Assembly: GCA_945867155.1 (NCBI GenBank)
Contig: CAMBHL010000006.1
Location: forward strand, 62,001 to 126,000
Direction of reading: 5' to 3'
DNA length: 64,000 bases
Source of the DNA: an uncultured Eubacteriaceae bacterium
GTDB lineage: Bacteria > Bacillota > Clostridia > Eubacteriales > Eubacteriaceae
Position numbers and translations under genes: made by a program. The notes under the pieces were generated by a model. It was given only the letters and a program-made list of their open reading frames with translations. It was not told where the DNA came from and searched no databases. Every line of letters begins with the position of its first letter. Positions within the stretch are counted from its first letter, which is position 1. This document shows positions 1 to 8,522 of the stretch, piece after piece.

Positions 1-1217
1 GTCTTTTCTTCGCGGGCCTTTAGTGCTTTGTCGTACAGGTTCTGCTGAATGGTTTCCAGCAGGTCGCCGACGGTTCCTTCGATGTCGTTGAGAGAAGCTG
101 GAGTCTTTTCGCCGTTGTCGCGGCGCGCCAAAACACACTGATTATTTTCCAGATCTCTCGGTCCGATTTCCAGACGGATCGGCACGCCCTTCATTTCCCA
201 CTGGTTGAATTTCCATCCCGGGGAATTGTCGGAATCGTCGAGCACGACTTTATACTGCTTTTCAAGACGTGCTTTCAGGGCTTTCGCCGCATCCAGCACG
301 CCAGGCTTGTGAGCAGCGATCGGAATGATGGCGACCTGAATCGGCGCGATGTGCGGCGGCAGCACCAGACCGTTGTCGTCCCCGTGGACCATGATCAGCC
401 CGCCGATGAGCCGGGTGGAAACGCCCCAGGACGTGTGATACGGATACTGCTGTTCGTTGTTCCGGTCGAGGTAGGTGATGTCGAAGGCCTTGGTGAAATG
501 CTGGCCCAGATTGTGGGAAGTCCCGGACTGGAGGGCCTGGCCGTCGTGCATCAACGCTTCCATCGTGTAAGTCGCCGATGCGCCGGCAAATTTTTCGCTT
601 TCGCTCTTGCGGCCGACCACCATTGGAATCGCCAGATCCTTTTCGGCGACTTCCCGGTAAATGCCGAGCATCCGCATGGTTTCTTCCTGCGCTTCTTCTG
701 CGGTTTCGTGCAGGGTGTGGCCTTCCTGCCACAAAAATTCAGAGGTCCGCAGAAACGGCCGGGTCGTCTTTTCCCAGCGCACGACATTCGCCCACTGGTT
801 GTACAAAAACGGCAGCTGGCGGTAGGAATGGAGCCACTTGCTGTACATCGAGCAGATGATGGTTTCAGACGTCGGCCGGATCGCCAGGCGTTCGTTGAGC
901 TTTTTGCCGCCGCCTTCGGTAACCCAGGCGACTTCCGGCGCAAAGCCTTCCACGTGTTCCGCTTCCTTCTGCAGCATGCTTTCCGGAATCAAAAGCGGGA
1001 AATACATGTTCTGATGTCCCGTCGCCTTGAACTTCGCGTCGTACAGTTTCTGGATATTTTCCCAGATGGCATACCCGTACGGGCGAATGACCATAAACCC
1101 TTTGACCGGCGCATAATCGACCATTTCCGTCTTGGAAATCACATCCGTGTACCAACGCGCGAAATCGACGTCCCGCGGTGTAATGGCCTCTACTTTTTTG
1201 CCCTTATTCTTGCCCAT
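1..1217 (-). CDS. proS: Prolyl-tRNA synthetase, 3' end cut by window edge
   Basis: This is a class II aminoacyl-tRNA synthetase that charges tRNA-Pro in the cytoplasm. About 405 N-terminal residues are visible. They begin MGKNKGKKVEAITPRD and carry the motif RPTSETIICSMYSKW and the block TEGGGKKLNERLAIRPTSE, which identify the archaeal/eukaryote-like ProS type found in many Clostridia rather than the longer bacterial type with an editing insertion. The start is the ATG at 1217, preceded by GAAAGGAAT. The C-terminal zinc-binding part is outside the window. I see no T-box leader in the short upstream region. Gene identity is secure; only its end is missing. Confidence 0.95.
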   Translation of the reverse strand, partial: MGKNKGKKVEAITPRDVDFARWYTDVISKTEMVDYAPVKGFMVIRPYGYAIWENIQKLYDAKFKATGHQNMYFPLLIPESMLQKEAEHVEGFAPEVAWVTEGGGKKLNERLAIRPTSETIICSMYSKWLHSYRQLPFLYNQWANVVRWEKTTRPFLRTSEFLWQEGHTLHETAEEAQEETMRMLGIYREVAEKDLAIPMVVGRKSESEKFAGASATYTMEALMHDGQALQSGTSHNLGQHFTKAFDITYLDRNNEQQYPYHTSWGVSTRLIGGLIMVHGDDNGLVLPPHIAPIQVAIIPIAAHKPGVLDAAKALKARLEKQYKVVLDDSDNSPGWKFNQWEMKGVPIRLEIGPRDLENNQCVLARRDNGEKTPASLNDIEGTVGDLLETIQQNLYDKALKAREEK

Positions 1218-1275
1218 AATATTCCTTTCAATCTATTTAATATTTTCTTTATCTAAGCGGCCCTATTATAGCATA

Positions 1276-1312
1276 AAATAAAAGACTGTGCTGAAAAGCA
1301 CAGCCTTTTTTT
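1276..1312 (-). terminator. Intrinsic terminator of the DUF1858 gene
   Basis: An 8-bp stem (GGCTGTGC/GCACAGTC on the minus strand, with one wobble pair) is followed by TTTTATTTTAT on the minus strand. It lies 20 bases after the DUF1858 stop and before proS, so proS probably has its own promoter. The opposite strand also ends in a T run. Confidence 0.8.
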
Positions 1313-1332
1313 AAAGCTTCAGCCCTTTTTGC

Positions 1333-1563
1333 TTATGCCTGGGCTGCTGAATCTTCGGCATCATCATTTAATTTCAAGGTATCGTTTAAATATTCGACCA
1401 CCTGGTCGCCGTCAAGGCCGTGCACCATTGACGCGTCGCCGATGGATTCCATGGCGGCTGCCGGGCAGCTGATGCAGCCCATGCCGATCATCATCAAGGC
1501 GCGTGCAGCTTCCGGGTATTTGGCGACGACGTCGCCGGTTAACATATCTTTTGTAATTTTCAT
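1333..1563 (-). CDS. DUF1858 domain-containing small protein
   Basis: This 76-residue protein starts at MKITKDMLTGDVV, chosen because GAGGAGGACTCCG precedes that ATG. It has the DUF1858 pattern: a short helical domain with GMGCISCPAAAMES, whose CxxC pair is typical of this family of presumed redox or metal-binding proteins. Members are often encoded beside Fe-S or hybrid-cluster proteins in anaerobes, but the biochemical role is unknown. It is a single-gene unit with its own terminator. A possible promoter (TTGATT, then TATATT after 16 bases) lies upstream at about 1590-1625. Confidence 0.85.
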   Translation of the reverse strand: MKITKDMLTGDVVAKYPEAARALMMIGMGCISCPAAAMESIGDASMVHGLDGDQVVEYLNDTLKLNDDAEDSAAQA

Positions 1564-1646
1564 CGGAGTCCTCCTCATTTCGTCTCTATTTTGTGACTAT
1601 TAATATATCACAGTTTGAAATGAAATCAAGACTTTTTTTGTCTAAT

Positions 1647-2510
1647 TTAAGACACCGCGAAAATTCCCATGGCCTTTTCCACGTCGGCCTGCATCGCATC
1701 CTGAGCCGCCTGGGCCATCTGGTCGAAGCGAAGACTTTCAGGGTTTTGGGTACTGTCAATCAAATTTCGGACCCCTGCGCCCCCGGCCAAGGACATATAG
1801 GTGAAATAGTTGATCTTGCAGATGCCGTTTTGAATCGCTTTCTGCATCTCGTCGTCAGTCACGCCGGACCCGCCGTGCATGACCAGGGGCAGGTGAACGG
1901 CCTCCCGCACCTCTGCCACCCGGTTCACGTCGAGGACGGGCTTCGATTCGTAAACCCCGTGGGCCGTGCCGAAGGCGATGGCCAGGCAGTCAACGCCGGT
2001 GGCGTCCACAAAGGCTTTCGCCGCTTCAGGATCGGTGTAGGCCGCTTCCGGAGGCAGGTGTTTCGGATCGTCCGTGCCGCCGCCGGAGGCCGGGCGGATC
2101 ACCCGGCCCAATTCCGCTTCGACGTCCGCCTCATAGGGCTTCGCCAACGCCACGGCCTGTTTCGTGAGCGCCACATTGTCTTCGTATGGTTTAGCTGACG
2201 CGTCGATCATCACCGACGTGAAGCCCAAATCCAGCGCTTTTTTTAAATAATCCAGATGTTCGCCGTGGTCCAGATGCACTGCCACGGGGACGCTTGCGGC
2301 CTTAGCGGCAGCCAACATCACCGGCCCGATGATCTCGAGGGGCATGAGGCTTTCGTGGAGTTCAGCGTGCTGGAGGATGACCCCTTCGCCCCGCTTTTCG
2401 GCCACGGCGATCACTGCGCGCACCGCCTCTAGGTTCGGCGTGTTGAAGGCGCCGACCCCGAAATGGCCGTCATAAGCTTTTTGAAGCAGCGTGCTGAGTC
2501 TTACAAGCAT
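1647..2510 (-). CDS. Class II (zinc) ketose-phosphate aldolase
   Basis: This 287-residue protein matches fructose/tagatose-bisphosphate aldolases of class II. The zinc-binding block VPVAVHLDHGEH is at about residues 74-85, the second metal/substrate block VEAELGRV at about 130, and the glycine-rich phosphate-binding segments AFGTAHGVY and VMHGGSGV at about 180-215. It makes or cleaves DHAP plus an aldehyde. It is the last gene of the glycerol operon, 9 bases after the DUF1667 gene, which suggests its DHAP joins the pool made from glycerol-3-phosphate. It may act on a ketose-1-phosphate or bisphosphate made by the operon's FGGY kinase. Substrate is not determinable from sequence alone. Confidence 0.88.
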   Translation of the reverse strand: MLVRLSTLLQKAYDGHFGVGAFNTPNLEAVRAVIAVAEKRGEGVILQHAELHESLMPLEIIGPVMLAAAKAASVPVAVHLDHGEHLDYLKKALDLGFTSVMIDASAKPYEDNVALTKQAVALAKPYEADVEAELGRVIRPASGGGTDDPKHLPPEAAYTDPEAAKAFVDATGVDCLAIAFGTAHGVYESKPVLDVNRVAEVREAVHLPLVMHGGSGVTDDEMQKAIQNGICKINYFTYMSLAGGAGVRNLIDSTQNPESLRFDQMAQAAQDAMQADVEKAMGIFAVS

Positions 2511-2519
2511 GACTCCTCC

Positions 2520-2885
2520 TTACATGAGAACCGTCTTGGACGCGACGATGTCGACGCCGGTGTCCGCGACGTTTTTGATTAATGCCTCGCCCATTTTCAC
2601 CGCGTGGTGGAGATGGGTTTTTGAGATGGCCTGCATCGCGTCCTGCATCGCCGCCTTGGGGATCGGCTTCGCTGAACGCACCGGCACCATCACCGCCTTG
2701 GCGCCGGTGTCGAGAATCATCGTCGAGGTCAGCACCCGGACCGGGCAGCGGTATTCGCTTTCCGCAAAGGTGACCCCTCTTTTGCACAAATTGCCTTCGA
2801 CTGCGACCACCTGATCGTTTTCGACCGTCGCCAGCAATTCGCAGCTGTTGGGGCAGGTGGTGCAGCTCATTTTGATTTTTTTCAT
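2520..2885 (-). CDS. DUF1667 cysteine-rich protein, glycerol-3-phosphate oxidation partner
   Basis: This 121-residue protein begins MKKIKMSCTTCPNSCELL. Four cysteines near the N terminus (CTTCPNSC, then C34) and one more near residue 47 suggest a metal or Fe-S site. It matches DUF1667, nearly always encoded directly after a GlpA-like dehydrogenase and an FAD/NAD oxidoreductase in Clostridia. By position it takes the place of GlpC as the small electron-transfer subunit; this is inference from conserved gene order. It lies 12 bases after the oxidoreductase stop and 9 bases before the aldolase, so it is clearly in the operon. Confidence 0.85.
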   Translation of the reverse strand: MKKIKMSCTTCPNSCELLATVENDQVVAVEGNLCKRGVTFAESEYRCPVRVLTSTMILDTGAKAVMVPVRSAKPIPKAAMQDAMQAISKTHLHHAVKMGEALIKNVADTGVDIVASKTVLM

Positions 2886-2897
2886 TCCAGTCTCCTT

Positions 2898-4151
2898 TTA
2901 TTCTTCAACGCTGACGGTCAAATCGCCGCGCACGCCTGCAATGGCACTGCATTTCAGCGTGTGGATTTCCATGTTGCTGGGCAGGAAGCGGTGGGCTTTC
3001 TTTTCCCGGTACACTTCTTTTTCGCCGGCTTTGATCACGGTGACGCCTTTTTCAATCGGCGCCCCGACTCTGAACTTGATCTTCTTGTCCGCGCCGTCTT
3101 CGGGGTCCACGAATTCCGGCACCGTGTAGCGGACCGGCCCTTCGGCGTGAACGGCCACAGAAGCGTCCGATTTCTTCAGGGCGTTTTTGGCGTACAGGGC
3201 CGCCTTTTCCCCGGCTTCTTCCGCTTCGGTGGTGACGTAGTCGACCACATCGTGAACGTGGAGGACGTTGCCGCAGGCGAAGATGCCCGGCACTTCCGTT
3301 TCGAGATTTTCATCGACCACCGGCCCCTTGGTCACTGGGTCCAAGGCCACCCCGGCCTTCCGGCTCAATTCGTTTTCCGGAATAAGCCCGACGGAGAGCA
3401 GCACCGTGTCGCACGCGATTTCCCGTTCCGTTCCCGGAATCGGCTGCCGGTGTTCGTCGACCTTCGCCACTTCCACGGAGTGTACCCGGTCTTTGCCGTT
3501 GATCCGGGTGATCGTCGTCGACAAATGCAGGGGAATGCCAAAATCGTCAAGGCAATTGATAATGTTGCGGTACAGCCCGTTGGGATATGGCATGATTTCG
3601 TAAACCCCTTCCACTTCAATGCCTTCGAGGGTCAGGCGTCTGGCCATGATCAGCCCGATATCCCCGGACCCTAAAATCACAGCTTTGGTCCCCGGCTTCA
3701 TGTTTTCCAGGTTGATGTAGCGCTGGGCAATGCCGGCGGTGAAGACCCCGGCACCGCGGTCTCCCGGAATGCGGATGGCGCCACGGGTCCGTTCCCGGCA
3801 GCCCATGGCCAAAACCACGGCGCCTGCTTCAAAATGGAGCACCCCTTCCCCACAGATTGCCGAGACGTGGCGGTCTTTGGTGATGTCCAGCACCATGGTG
3901 TTGAGAAACACGTCGATGTCCAGATCTTCGACCTGGTCGATAAACCGTTCCGCGTATTCGGGGCCGGTCAGTTCTTCTTTAAAGACGTGGAGGCCAAAAC
4001 CCGCGTGGATGCATTGTTCGAGAATGCCCCCGAGCTCGCCGTTGCGTTCCAAGATGGCCACTTTCGCCTGCTGTTTTTTGGCTGAAACCGCCGCCGCGAG
4101 GCCAGCCGGCCCGCCCCCGACGATCACCACATCGTATTTGTAAGTTTTCAC
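2898..4151 (-). CDS. FAD/NAD(P)-binding oxidoreductase (GlpB-position subunit)
   Basis: This 417-residue flavoprotein starts at the GTG at 4151, preceded by GAGGAGGATTAGC; the reading frame stays open upstream but that start is far better. The FAD site GGGPAGLAAAV is near residue 10, the NAD-binding motif GSGDIGL near residue 165, and the second FAD motif GIFACGNVLHVHD near residue 290. It belongs to the pyridine nucleotide-disulfide oxidoreductase group that accompanies clostridial GlpA-type dehydrogenases. It probably passes electrons from glycerol-3-phosphate to NAD(P)+ or another acceptor. The gene starts 14 bases after the GlpA-like gene stops. Confidence 0.88.
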   Translation of the reverse strand: MKTYKYDVVIVGGGPAGLAAAVSAKKQQAKVAILERNGELGGILEQCIHAGFGLHVFKEELTGPEYAERFIDQVEDLDIDVFLNTMVLDITKDRHVSAICGEGVLHFEAGAVVLAMGCRERTRGAIRIPGDRGAGVFTAGIAQRYINLENMKPGTKAVILGSGDIGLIMARRLTLEGIEVEGVYEIMPYPNGLYRNIINCLDDFGIPLHLSTTITRINGKDRVHSVEVAKVDEHRQPIPGTEREIACDTVLLSVGLIPENELSRKAGVALDPVTKGPVVDENLETEVPGIFACGNVLHVHDVVDYVTTEAEEAGEKAALYAKNALKKSDASVAVHAEGPVRYTVPEFVDPEDGADKKIKFRVGAPIEKGVTVIKAGEKEVYREKKAHRFLPSNMEIHTLKCSAIAGVRGDLTVSVEE

Positions 4152-4165
4152 GCTAATCCTCCTCT

Positions 4166-5626
4166 TTATTTCACATGGCCGAGCAGCACCGGCGAATGGT
4201 CTTCTTCGAACTTCACCGCTTCTTCGGGAATGCCCAGTTCCCGGGCCAGAATCTTCATGACTTTGAACTGGCAGAAACCGCTCTGGCAGCGGCCCATGCC
4301 GGCCCGGGTTCGGCGCTTGACCCCTTCGACGGTATGGGCGCCCAAAGGCTGATGAATCGCGGCCACGATTTCCCCTTCGGTCACCGTTTCGCAGCGGCAG
4401 ACGATTTGGCCGTAGCGCGGGTCCTGCGCGATGATCTGATCTTTTTCTTCGTCCGAGCATTCGCTGAAGTCCACCGGCGCCTTGCGGTACTTGTTGTACC
4501 CGGGACGGGGCTTCAAATCCAGGCCGGCGTCGGCAAGAAGATCCCGGACGTATTCGGCGATGCCCGGCGACGACGCGACGCCCGGCGACTGAATGCCTGC
4601 CGCGTGGATGAAGTGGGGCACCGTTTCCGATTCGCAGATCCAGAAATCGTTGTCGTTGTTCAGGGCGACCGGCCGCTGGCCCGCGAAGGTGCGGATCACA
4701 GAGCCGTCGTCGAAATTCGGGATCAGCTTGTGGGCGCCGTCGAGGAGGTCCTGAATCCCTTCAGCGTCGTTGCTCGTGTCTTCTTTGTTCGTCCGCATGG
4801 TCGCGGTGGAGCCGATGATGTAATTGCCATGGGGCATGGGGATCAGAGCGATGCCCTTGGTATCCGGGCTCGGGCACGGGAACATGACGGTGCGAATCGG
4901 CGTCGGCAGATGATTGTCGACGACGCACAAATTGCCGTGGCGCCCCTGGATCTTGTACTCGTGGATGCCGGCCATGGCGGCGACGTCGTCAGCGTAGATG
5001 CCTGCCGCGTCGACGATGTAGCGGGTGCGGTAGGTGTCGTGGTTCGTGGTTATCGTGAAATTGCCGTCTTCGTCTTTGGAAATGTCCTGGACTTCGGATT
5101 CGAGAAAGATATCCGTGCCGTTGAGCTTGGCATTTTCCGCAAAGGCGATGGCCACTTCAAAGGGATCGACCATCGTCGTCGTGTGGGCAAGCAGCGCCCC
5201 GAGAACCTTGTCGCTGACGTAGGGTTCCCGGTTTCTCACCTGGTCGCCGGTGATTCGTTCCACCTGTTCGACGCCATTGACCCGGGCGTTGTCGCAGAGC
5301 TCGTCAACTTTCTTTAAATCCTGTTCCGAATAGGCAAAGACCATGGTGCCCGTGTGGCGGATGTGGAAGTCCAGATCCTTGGCGAGCTGGGGGTACATCC
5401 GCGCGCCCCGGGGGTTGAGCTTCGCCTTCAGGGTGCCTGGATGGGGGTCGTAGCCCGGGTGGACGACGCCGCCGTTGCCCTTGGTCGCCATCATGGCGAT
5501 ATCGTTTTTCCGTTCCAAAAGGGCTACGTCGATATCGTATTTGGCCAGTTCGTGAATCACACCGGTGCCGGTGATCCCGCCGCCGATAACGATCACGTCG
5601 TATAATTTTTTCAACTCGTTATTCAA
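4166..5626 (-). CDS. glpA: FAD-dependent glycerol-3-phosphate dehydrogenase (GlpA-like) with [2Fe-2S] C-terminal domain
   Basis: This 486-residue enzyme oxidises sn-glycerol-3-phosphate to DHAP. The FAD dinucleotide fold (DVIVIGGGITGTGV) is at residues 9-22 and the DAO-type core runs to about residue 370, with DAAGIYADDVAAMAG and the FAGQRPV segment. A BFD-like [2Fe-2S] domain follows with cysteines in IVCRCETVTEGEIV and GMGRCQSGFCQ. This layout fits the anaerobic GlpA type. It is followed by the FAD/NAD oxidoreductase and DUF1667 genes, a conserved clostridial trio that replaces GlpB and GlpC. GlpA-like hydroxyacid oxidases share the fold, but linkage to glpK makes glycerol-3-phosphate most likely. 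Confidence 0.88.
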   Translation of the reverse strand: MNNELKKLYDVIVIGGGITGTGVIHELAKYDIDVALLERKNDIAMMATKGNGGVVHPGYDPHPGTLKAKLNPRGARMYPQLAKDLDFHIRHTGTMVFAYSEQDLKKVDELCDNARVNGVEQVERITGDQVRNREPYVSDKVLGALLAHTTTMVDPFEVAIAFAENAKLNGTDIFLESEVQDISKDEDGNFTITTNHDTYRTRYIVDAAGIYADDVAAMAGIHEYKIQGRHGNLCVVDNHLPTPIRTVMFPCPSPDTKGIALIPMPHGNYIIGSTATMRTNKEDTSNDAEGIQDLLDGAHKLIPNFDDGSVIRTFAGQRPVALNNDNDFWICESETVPHFIHAAGIQSPGVASSPGIAEYVRDLLADAGLDLKPRPGYNKYRKAPVDFSECSDEEKDQIIAQDPRYGQIVCRCETVTEGEIVAAIHQPLGAHTVEGVKRRTRAGMGRCQSGFCQFKVMKILARELGIPEEAVKFEEDHSPVLLGHVK

Positions 5627-5646
5627 TGTTCTACTCCTTTTTCACT

Positions 5647-6402
5647 TCATCGCATCAGCATGCCGCCGGTGAGGTCCACCGTCGCGCCGGTCATGTAATG
5701 GGCCGGCTCGGATGCCAGAAACACGATCACGTCCGCCACTTCTTCAGGCTTGGCCACGTGGCCGATGGGAATCCGGCTTTCGTAATAGCCCGGATGTTCG
5801 GCCATGCTCTTGGCGATCATGTCCGTTTCCACAATCCCCAGGGCCACGGCGTTCACCGTGATGCCTTTGGGCGACAGTTCCCGAGCCATGGAAATGGTCA
5901 TGGCGGCCATACCGGCCTTGGACGCCGCGTAGTGGACATGGCCTGTGGTCGAGCCGTGGAACGCCGCCTGGGAATTGACGTTGATGATTTTGCCGCCCCG
6001 GCCGGCCTTCAAATTCGCCTTGGCGAAATACTGAGACGTCAGAAACGCCGCCGTGAGGTTCACATTGAACGTCTTCTGCCAGTCTTCGAGGGAAATGTCC
6101 TGGCACCAGCCCTGGAGGAAGATCCCCGCATCATTGATGAGGATGTCCATGTGGCCGAGCGCCGCTTCCGCTTTTTCCATCATGGCCGTGACCTGGGCCG
6201 GGTCGTTGAAGTCCGCAGCCAAAGCCGTGGCCTTCACGCCGAGTGCCCGCGCCGCTTCTGCTGTCTTTTCCGCCCCTTCGATGTGGCCGGCGACGACCGC
6301 CAGGTCGACCCCTTCTTTGGCGAGGCTCAGAGCCACCGCCCGGCCGACGCCCCGGGAAGCCCCGGTGACGACGGCGGTTTTGCCTTTAAGCTTTAAATCC
6401 AT
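5647..6402 (-). CDS. Short-chain dehydrogenase/reductase
   Basis: This 251-residue SDR has the NAD(P)-binding TGASRGVGRAVALS at residues 13-26, the structural NDAG motif near 90, and the catalytic Ser and YAASKAG (Tyr, Lys) near 150-158. It resembles FabG-like and polyol/sugar dehydrogenases. It sits between a sugar kinase and a GlpA-like dehydrogenase in the glycerol operon, so it more likely oxidises a polyol to a ketose, or reduces one, than makes fatty acids. It begins 16 bases after the kinase. The C-terminal GATVDLTGG is typical of classical SDRs. Substrate unknown. Confidence 0.85.
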   Translation of the reverse strand: MDLKLKGKTAVVTGASRGVGRAVALSLAKEGVDLAVVAGHIEGAEKTAEAARALGVKATALAADFNDPAQVTAMMEKAEAALGHMDILINDAGIFLQGWCQDISLEDWQKTFNVNLTAAFLTSQYFAKANLKAGRGGKIINVNSQAAFHGSTTGHVHYAASKAGMAAMTISMARELSPKGITVNAVALGIVETDMIAKSMAEHPGYYESRIPIGHVAKPEEVADVIVFLASEPAHYMTGATVDLTGGMLMR

Positions 6403-6418
6403 ATGCTGTCCTTCTTTC

Positions 6419-7924
6419 TCATTCGTACCAGGTGTCCCACACCCCGTCCAGGGCGTCGATCACCTTTATATACCGGCGGTATTTCTTGTCGTAGCCGTCT
6501 TTTTTGGCCGGGTCGGGCTGTGCCGTGTACATGACGTCGACCATTTTTTCCGACGCTTCTTTAAAGGACGGGAACACCCCCGCCGCGACGCCGGCGTTGA
6601 TCGCCGAACCTAAAGCGCCCAGTTCCTGGCTCCTGGCCACTTCGATGGGCACTTGGAGCACGTCGGCGAACATCTGCACCCAGATCTTCGACTTGGCGAC
6701 GCCCCCGGCCATGCGGATCACGCTCGGCGCATCCCGGTACTTCAGCAACTTTTCGATGTGATACCGGTGACTGAACACGATGCCTTCGTACACGGCCCGG
6801 AGCATGTCATCCCGGGAATGCCAGGACTGCAGCCCGATGAAGGCGCCCTTGGCGTTCATGTTGACGTTACTGCCGAACAAAAACGGCAGGAAGACCAGCC
6901 CTTTGTCGTCGTCTCCGGCCCGGGCCACCGCTTCATTGGCAAACTCGTAAATGCCCCGATCGTGAAGGTCGACGCCCTTGAGCACTTCGGTCAAAAACCA
7001 TTCCTGATTCGAGGCTGAAGTGGGGCTGCCTTCGAGGATCATCCAATATCCCGGGATGGTGTCGATGGAAGTCATGAACAGATCCTTGTCGACCACCGGC
7101 TTTTTGCTGATGTACTCGTTGATGCTCCAGGTGCCGGCCACGACGCACATGGCCGATTCGTCGGTGACGCCCACGGCCATCGCTGACGCGTGGATATCCA
7201 TCGAGCCGCCAGCCACCGGCGTCCCGGCCTTCAGGCCCGTGAGCCCCGCTGCTTCTTCAGTGACCCGGCCGCAGATTTCCCCGGAATAGCGCAGGGGCGG
7301 CAACTTGTCGTAAATGCACTCGAGGCCCATGTCCGCAAGGAGTTCTTTGTCGTAGCACACGTCCCGGACATTCATCAGCGACGAACCCGAATAGTCGGTG
7401 ATTTCCCCGTAGGCTTCCCCGGTGAGTTTAAACCGAATGAAATCCTTACACATGAAGACCCAGCGGGTGCGTTCGATCACTTCCGGTTCATATTTCAAGA
7501 ACCATTTGATGAGCGTTGTCGGCTGACCGCCCCAGCACGACTGCATGGTCTTCGGCAGGATTTTTTCAAAGGTGCCGTCTTTCTGCCACTGGGCAGCGAA
7601 TTCGTTGCCCCTCGAATCCGTCGAAATAATGCCGTTATAAGCTGGGGAGCCGTCGGCCTGAGTCAGGTAGACGCCGTTGCCGTGGCCGGTCGCAGCGACG
7701 CCGACGATCTGGGCGCTGTCGATGCCCGACTCGGCGATGACCGAGCGGATGGCCCCCACATTGGCCGCCCACATTTCATCGGGGTCCCGTTCCGTAAAAC
7801 CCGGATGGGGCTGAATCAATTTCGTCTTCCGGCTGGAAACGGCGATTTCATGGCCTTCCAGGTCGTAAAGAGCCGCCTTGCTCATGGTCCCGCCGTTGTC
7901 GAGACCCAATAAATACTGTTTCAT
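6419..7924 (-). CDS. FGGY-family carbohydrate kinase (pentulose/ketose kinase-like)
   Basis: This 501-residue kinase starts at MKQYLLGLDNGGT, preceded by AGGAGAAAAAATC; 22 more codons are open upstream but lack a better signal. The N-terminal phosphate loop DNGGTMSKAALYD and the C-terminal RMAGGVAKSKIWVQMFADV segment mark the FGGY family. The block ATGHGNGVYL and IISTDSRG resemble L-xylulose kinases more than xylulokinase or glycerol kinase. It likely phosphorylates a ketose or polyol with ATP. Its place in the operon after glpK and glpP suggests a second carbon source is co-induced with glycerol. Exact substrate is unresolved. Confidence 0.85.
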   Translation of the reverse strand: MKQYLLGLDNGGTMSKAALYDLEGHEIAVSSRKTKLIQPHPGFTERDPDEMWAANVGAIRSVIAESGIDSAQIVGVAATGHGNGVYLTQADGSPAYNGIISTDSRGNEFAAQWQKDGTFEKILPKTMQSCWGGQPTTLIKWFLKYEPEVIERTRWVFMCKDFIRFKLTGEAYGEITDYSGSSLMNVRDVCYDKELLADMGLECIYDKLPPLRYSGEICGRVTEEAAGLTGLKAGTPVAGGSMDIHASAMAVGVTDESAMCVVAGTWSINEYISKKPVVDKDLFMTSIDTIPGYWMILEGSPTSASNQEWFLTEVLKGVDLHDRGIYEFANEAVARAGDDDKGLVFLPFLFGSNVNMNAKGAFIGLQSWHSRDDMLRAVYEGIVFSHRYHIEKLLKYRDAPSVIRMAGGVAKSKIWVQMFADVLQVPIEVARSQELGALGSAINAGVAAGVFPSFKEASEKMVDVMYTAQPDPAKKDGYDKKYRRYIKVIDALDGVWDTWYE

Positions 7925-7952
7925 GATTTTTTCTCCTGTTCTCCCAATCATG

Positions 7953-8522
7953 CTAAAACAAATGCTTGACGCTCGTGGTCGCCCCTTCAAAACCGGCTTT
8001 CTGCACCGCCTCTAAATCTTCTTCGCTCTGGATGAAGCCCCCGGCCAAAAGGGGAATGGCCGTCACTTTCCGGAGCTTTGGTACCACGTCCATGGCGATT
8101 TTCGCCGGCAGAATCTCGGCGGCCTGGGCCCGGCTGGTTCTTAGAATCCGCTGGGCAGTGTCCAGGGCCTTGGAATCCGAGATCAAAAAGCGCTGAATGG
8201 TGAACAGCCCGATGTTCCGGGCCATGCCCAGGCGCATCCGATCGGTGGACATGACCCCGTCCACCTTGAAATAATGCTTGAGCAGCTTGATGCCCGCTTC
8301 GTCCCGGCCAAACCCGCCGAGGAGTTCCATGTTAACGAGGACCAGTTTTCCCGCCTCGTGGACTTTCTCGGCGAGGAGCTTTAGATTGGCGATGTCCGCT
8401 CCCGTGAGCAGCACGATGTCCCGCTCGCTGTTCAGCGCCGTCTCCAGATCGCCGAGGCGCCGGATCGAAGGGATGACTTGAAATTTTTTGAGAGCTTCTG
8501 CGATGGCGTTTTCCTGGGTCAT
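7953..8522 (-). CDS. glpP: Glycerol-3-phosphate responsive antiterminator GlpP
   Basis: This 189-residue protein is of the GlpP family, RNA-binding proteins that, when bound to glycerol-3-phosphate, prevent termination in glp leaders. Recognisable parts are IPSIRRLGDLETAL, VLLTGADIANLK, MELLGGFGRDEAGI, the central VDGVMSTDRMRLGMA and ALLAGGFI-like PLLAGGFIQSEEDL near the C terminus. The ATG at 8522 overlaps the glpK stop as ATGA, so translation is coupled to glpK; this decides the start over an upstream in-frame ATG. Its presumed target is the terminator at 10037-10104 in the same operon's leader, giving positive autoregulation. Confidence 0.92.
   Translation of the reverse strand: MTQENAIAEALKKFQVIPSIRRLGDLETALNSERDIVLLTGADIANLKLLAEKVHEAGKLVLVNMELLGGFGRDEAGIKLLKHYFKVDGVMSTDRMRLGMARNIGLFTIQRFLISDSKALDTAQRILRTSRAQAAEILPAKIAMDVVPKLRKVTAIPLLAGGFIQSEEDLEAVQKAGFEGATTSVKHLF

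Noticed and set aside
1218-1332. T-box leader before proS
   Set aside because: The interval is short, contains only the DUF1858 terminator, and no T-box sequence is visible.
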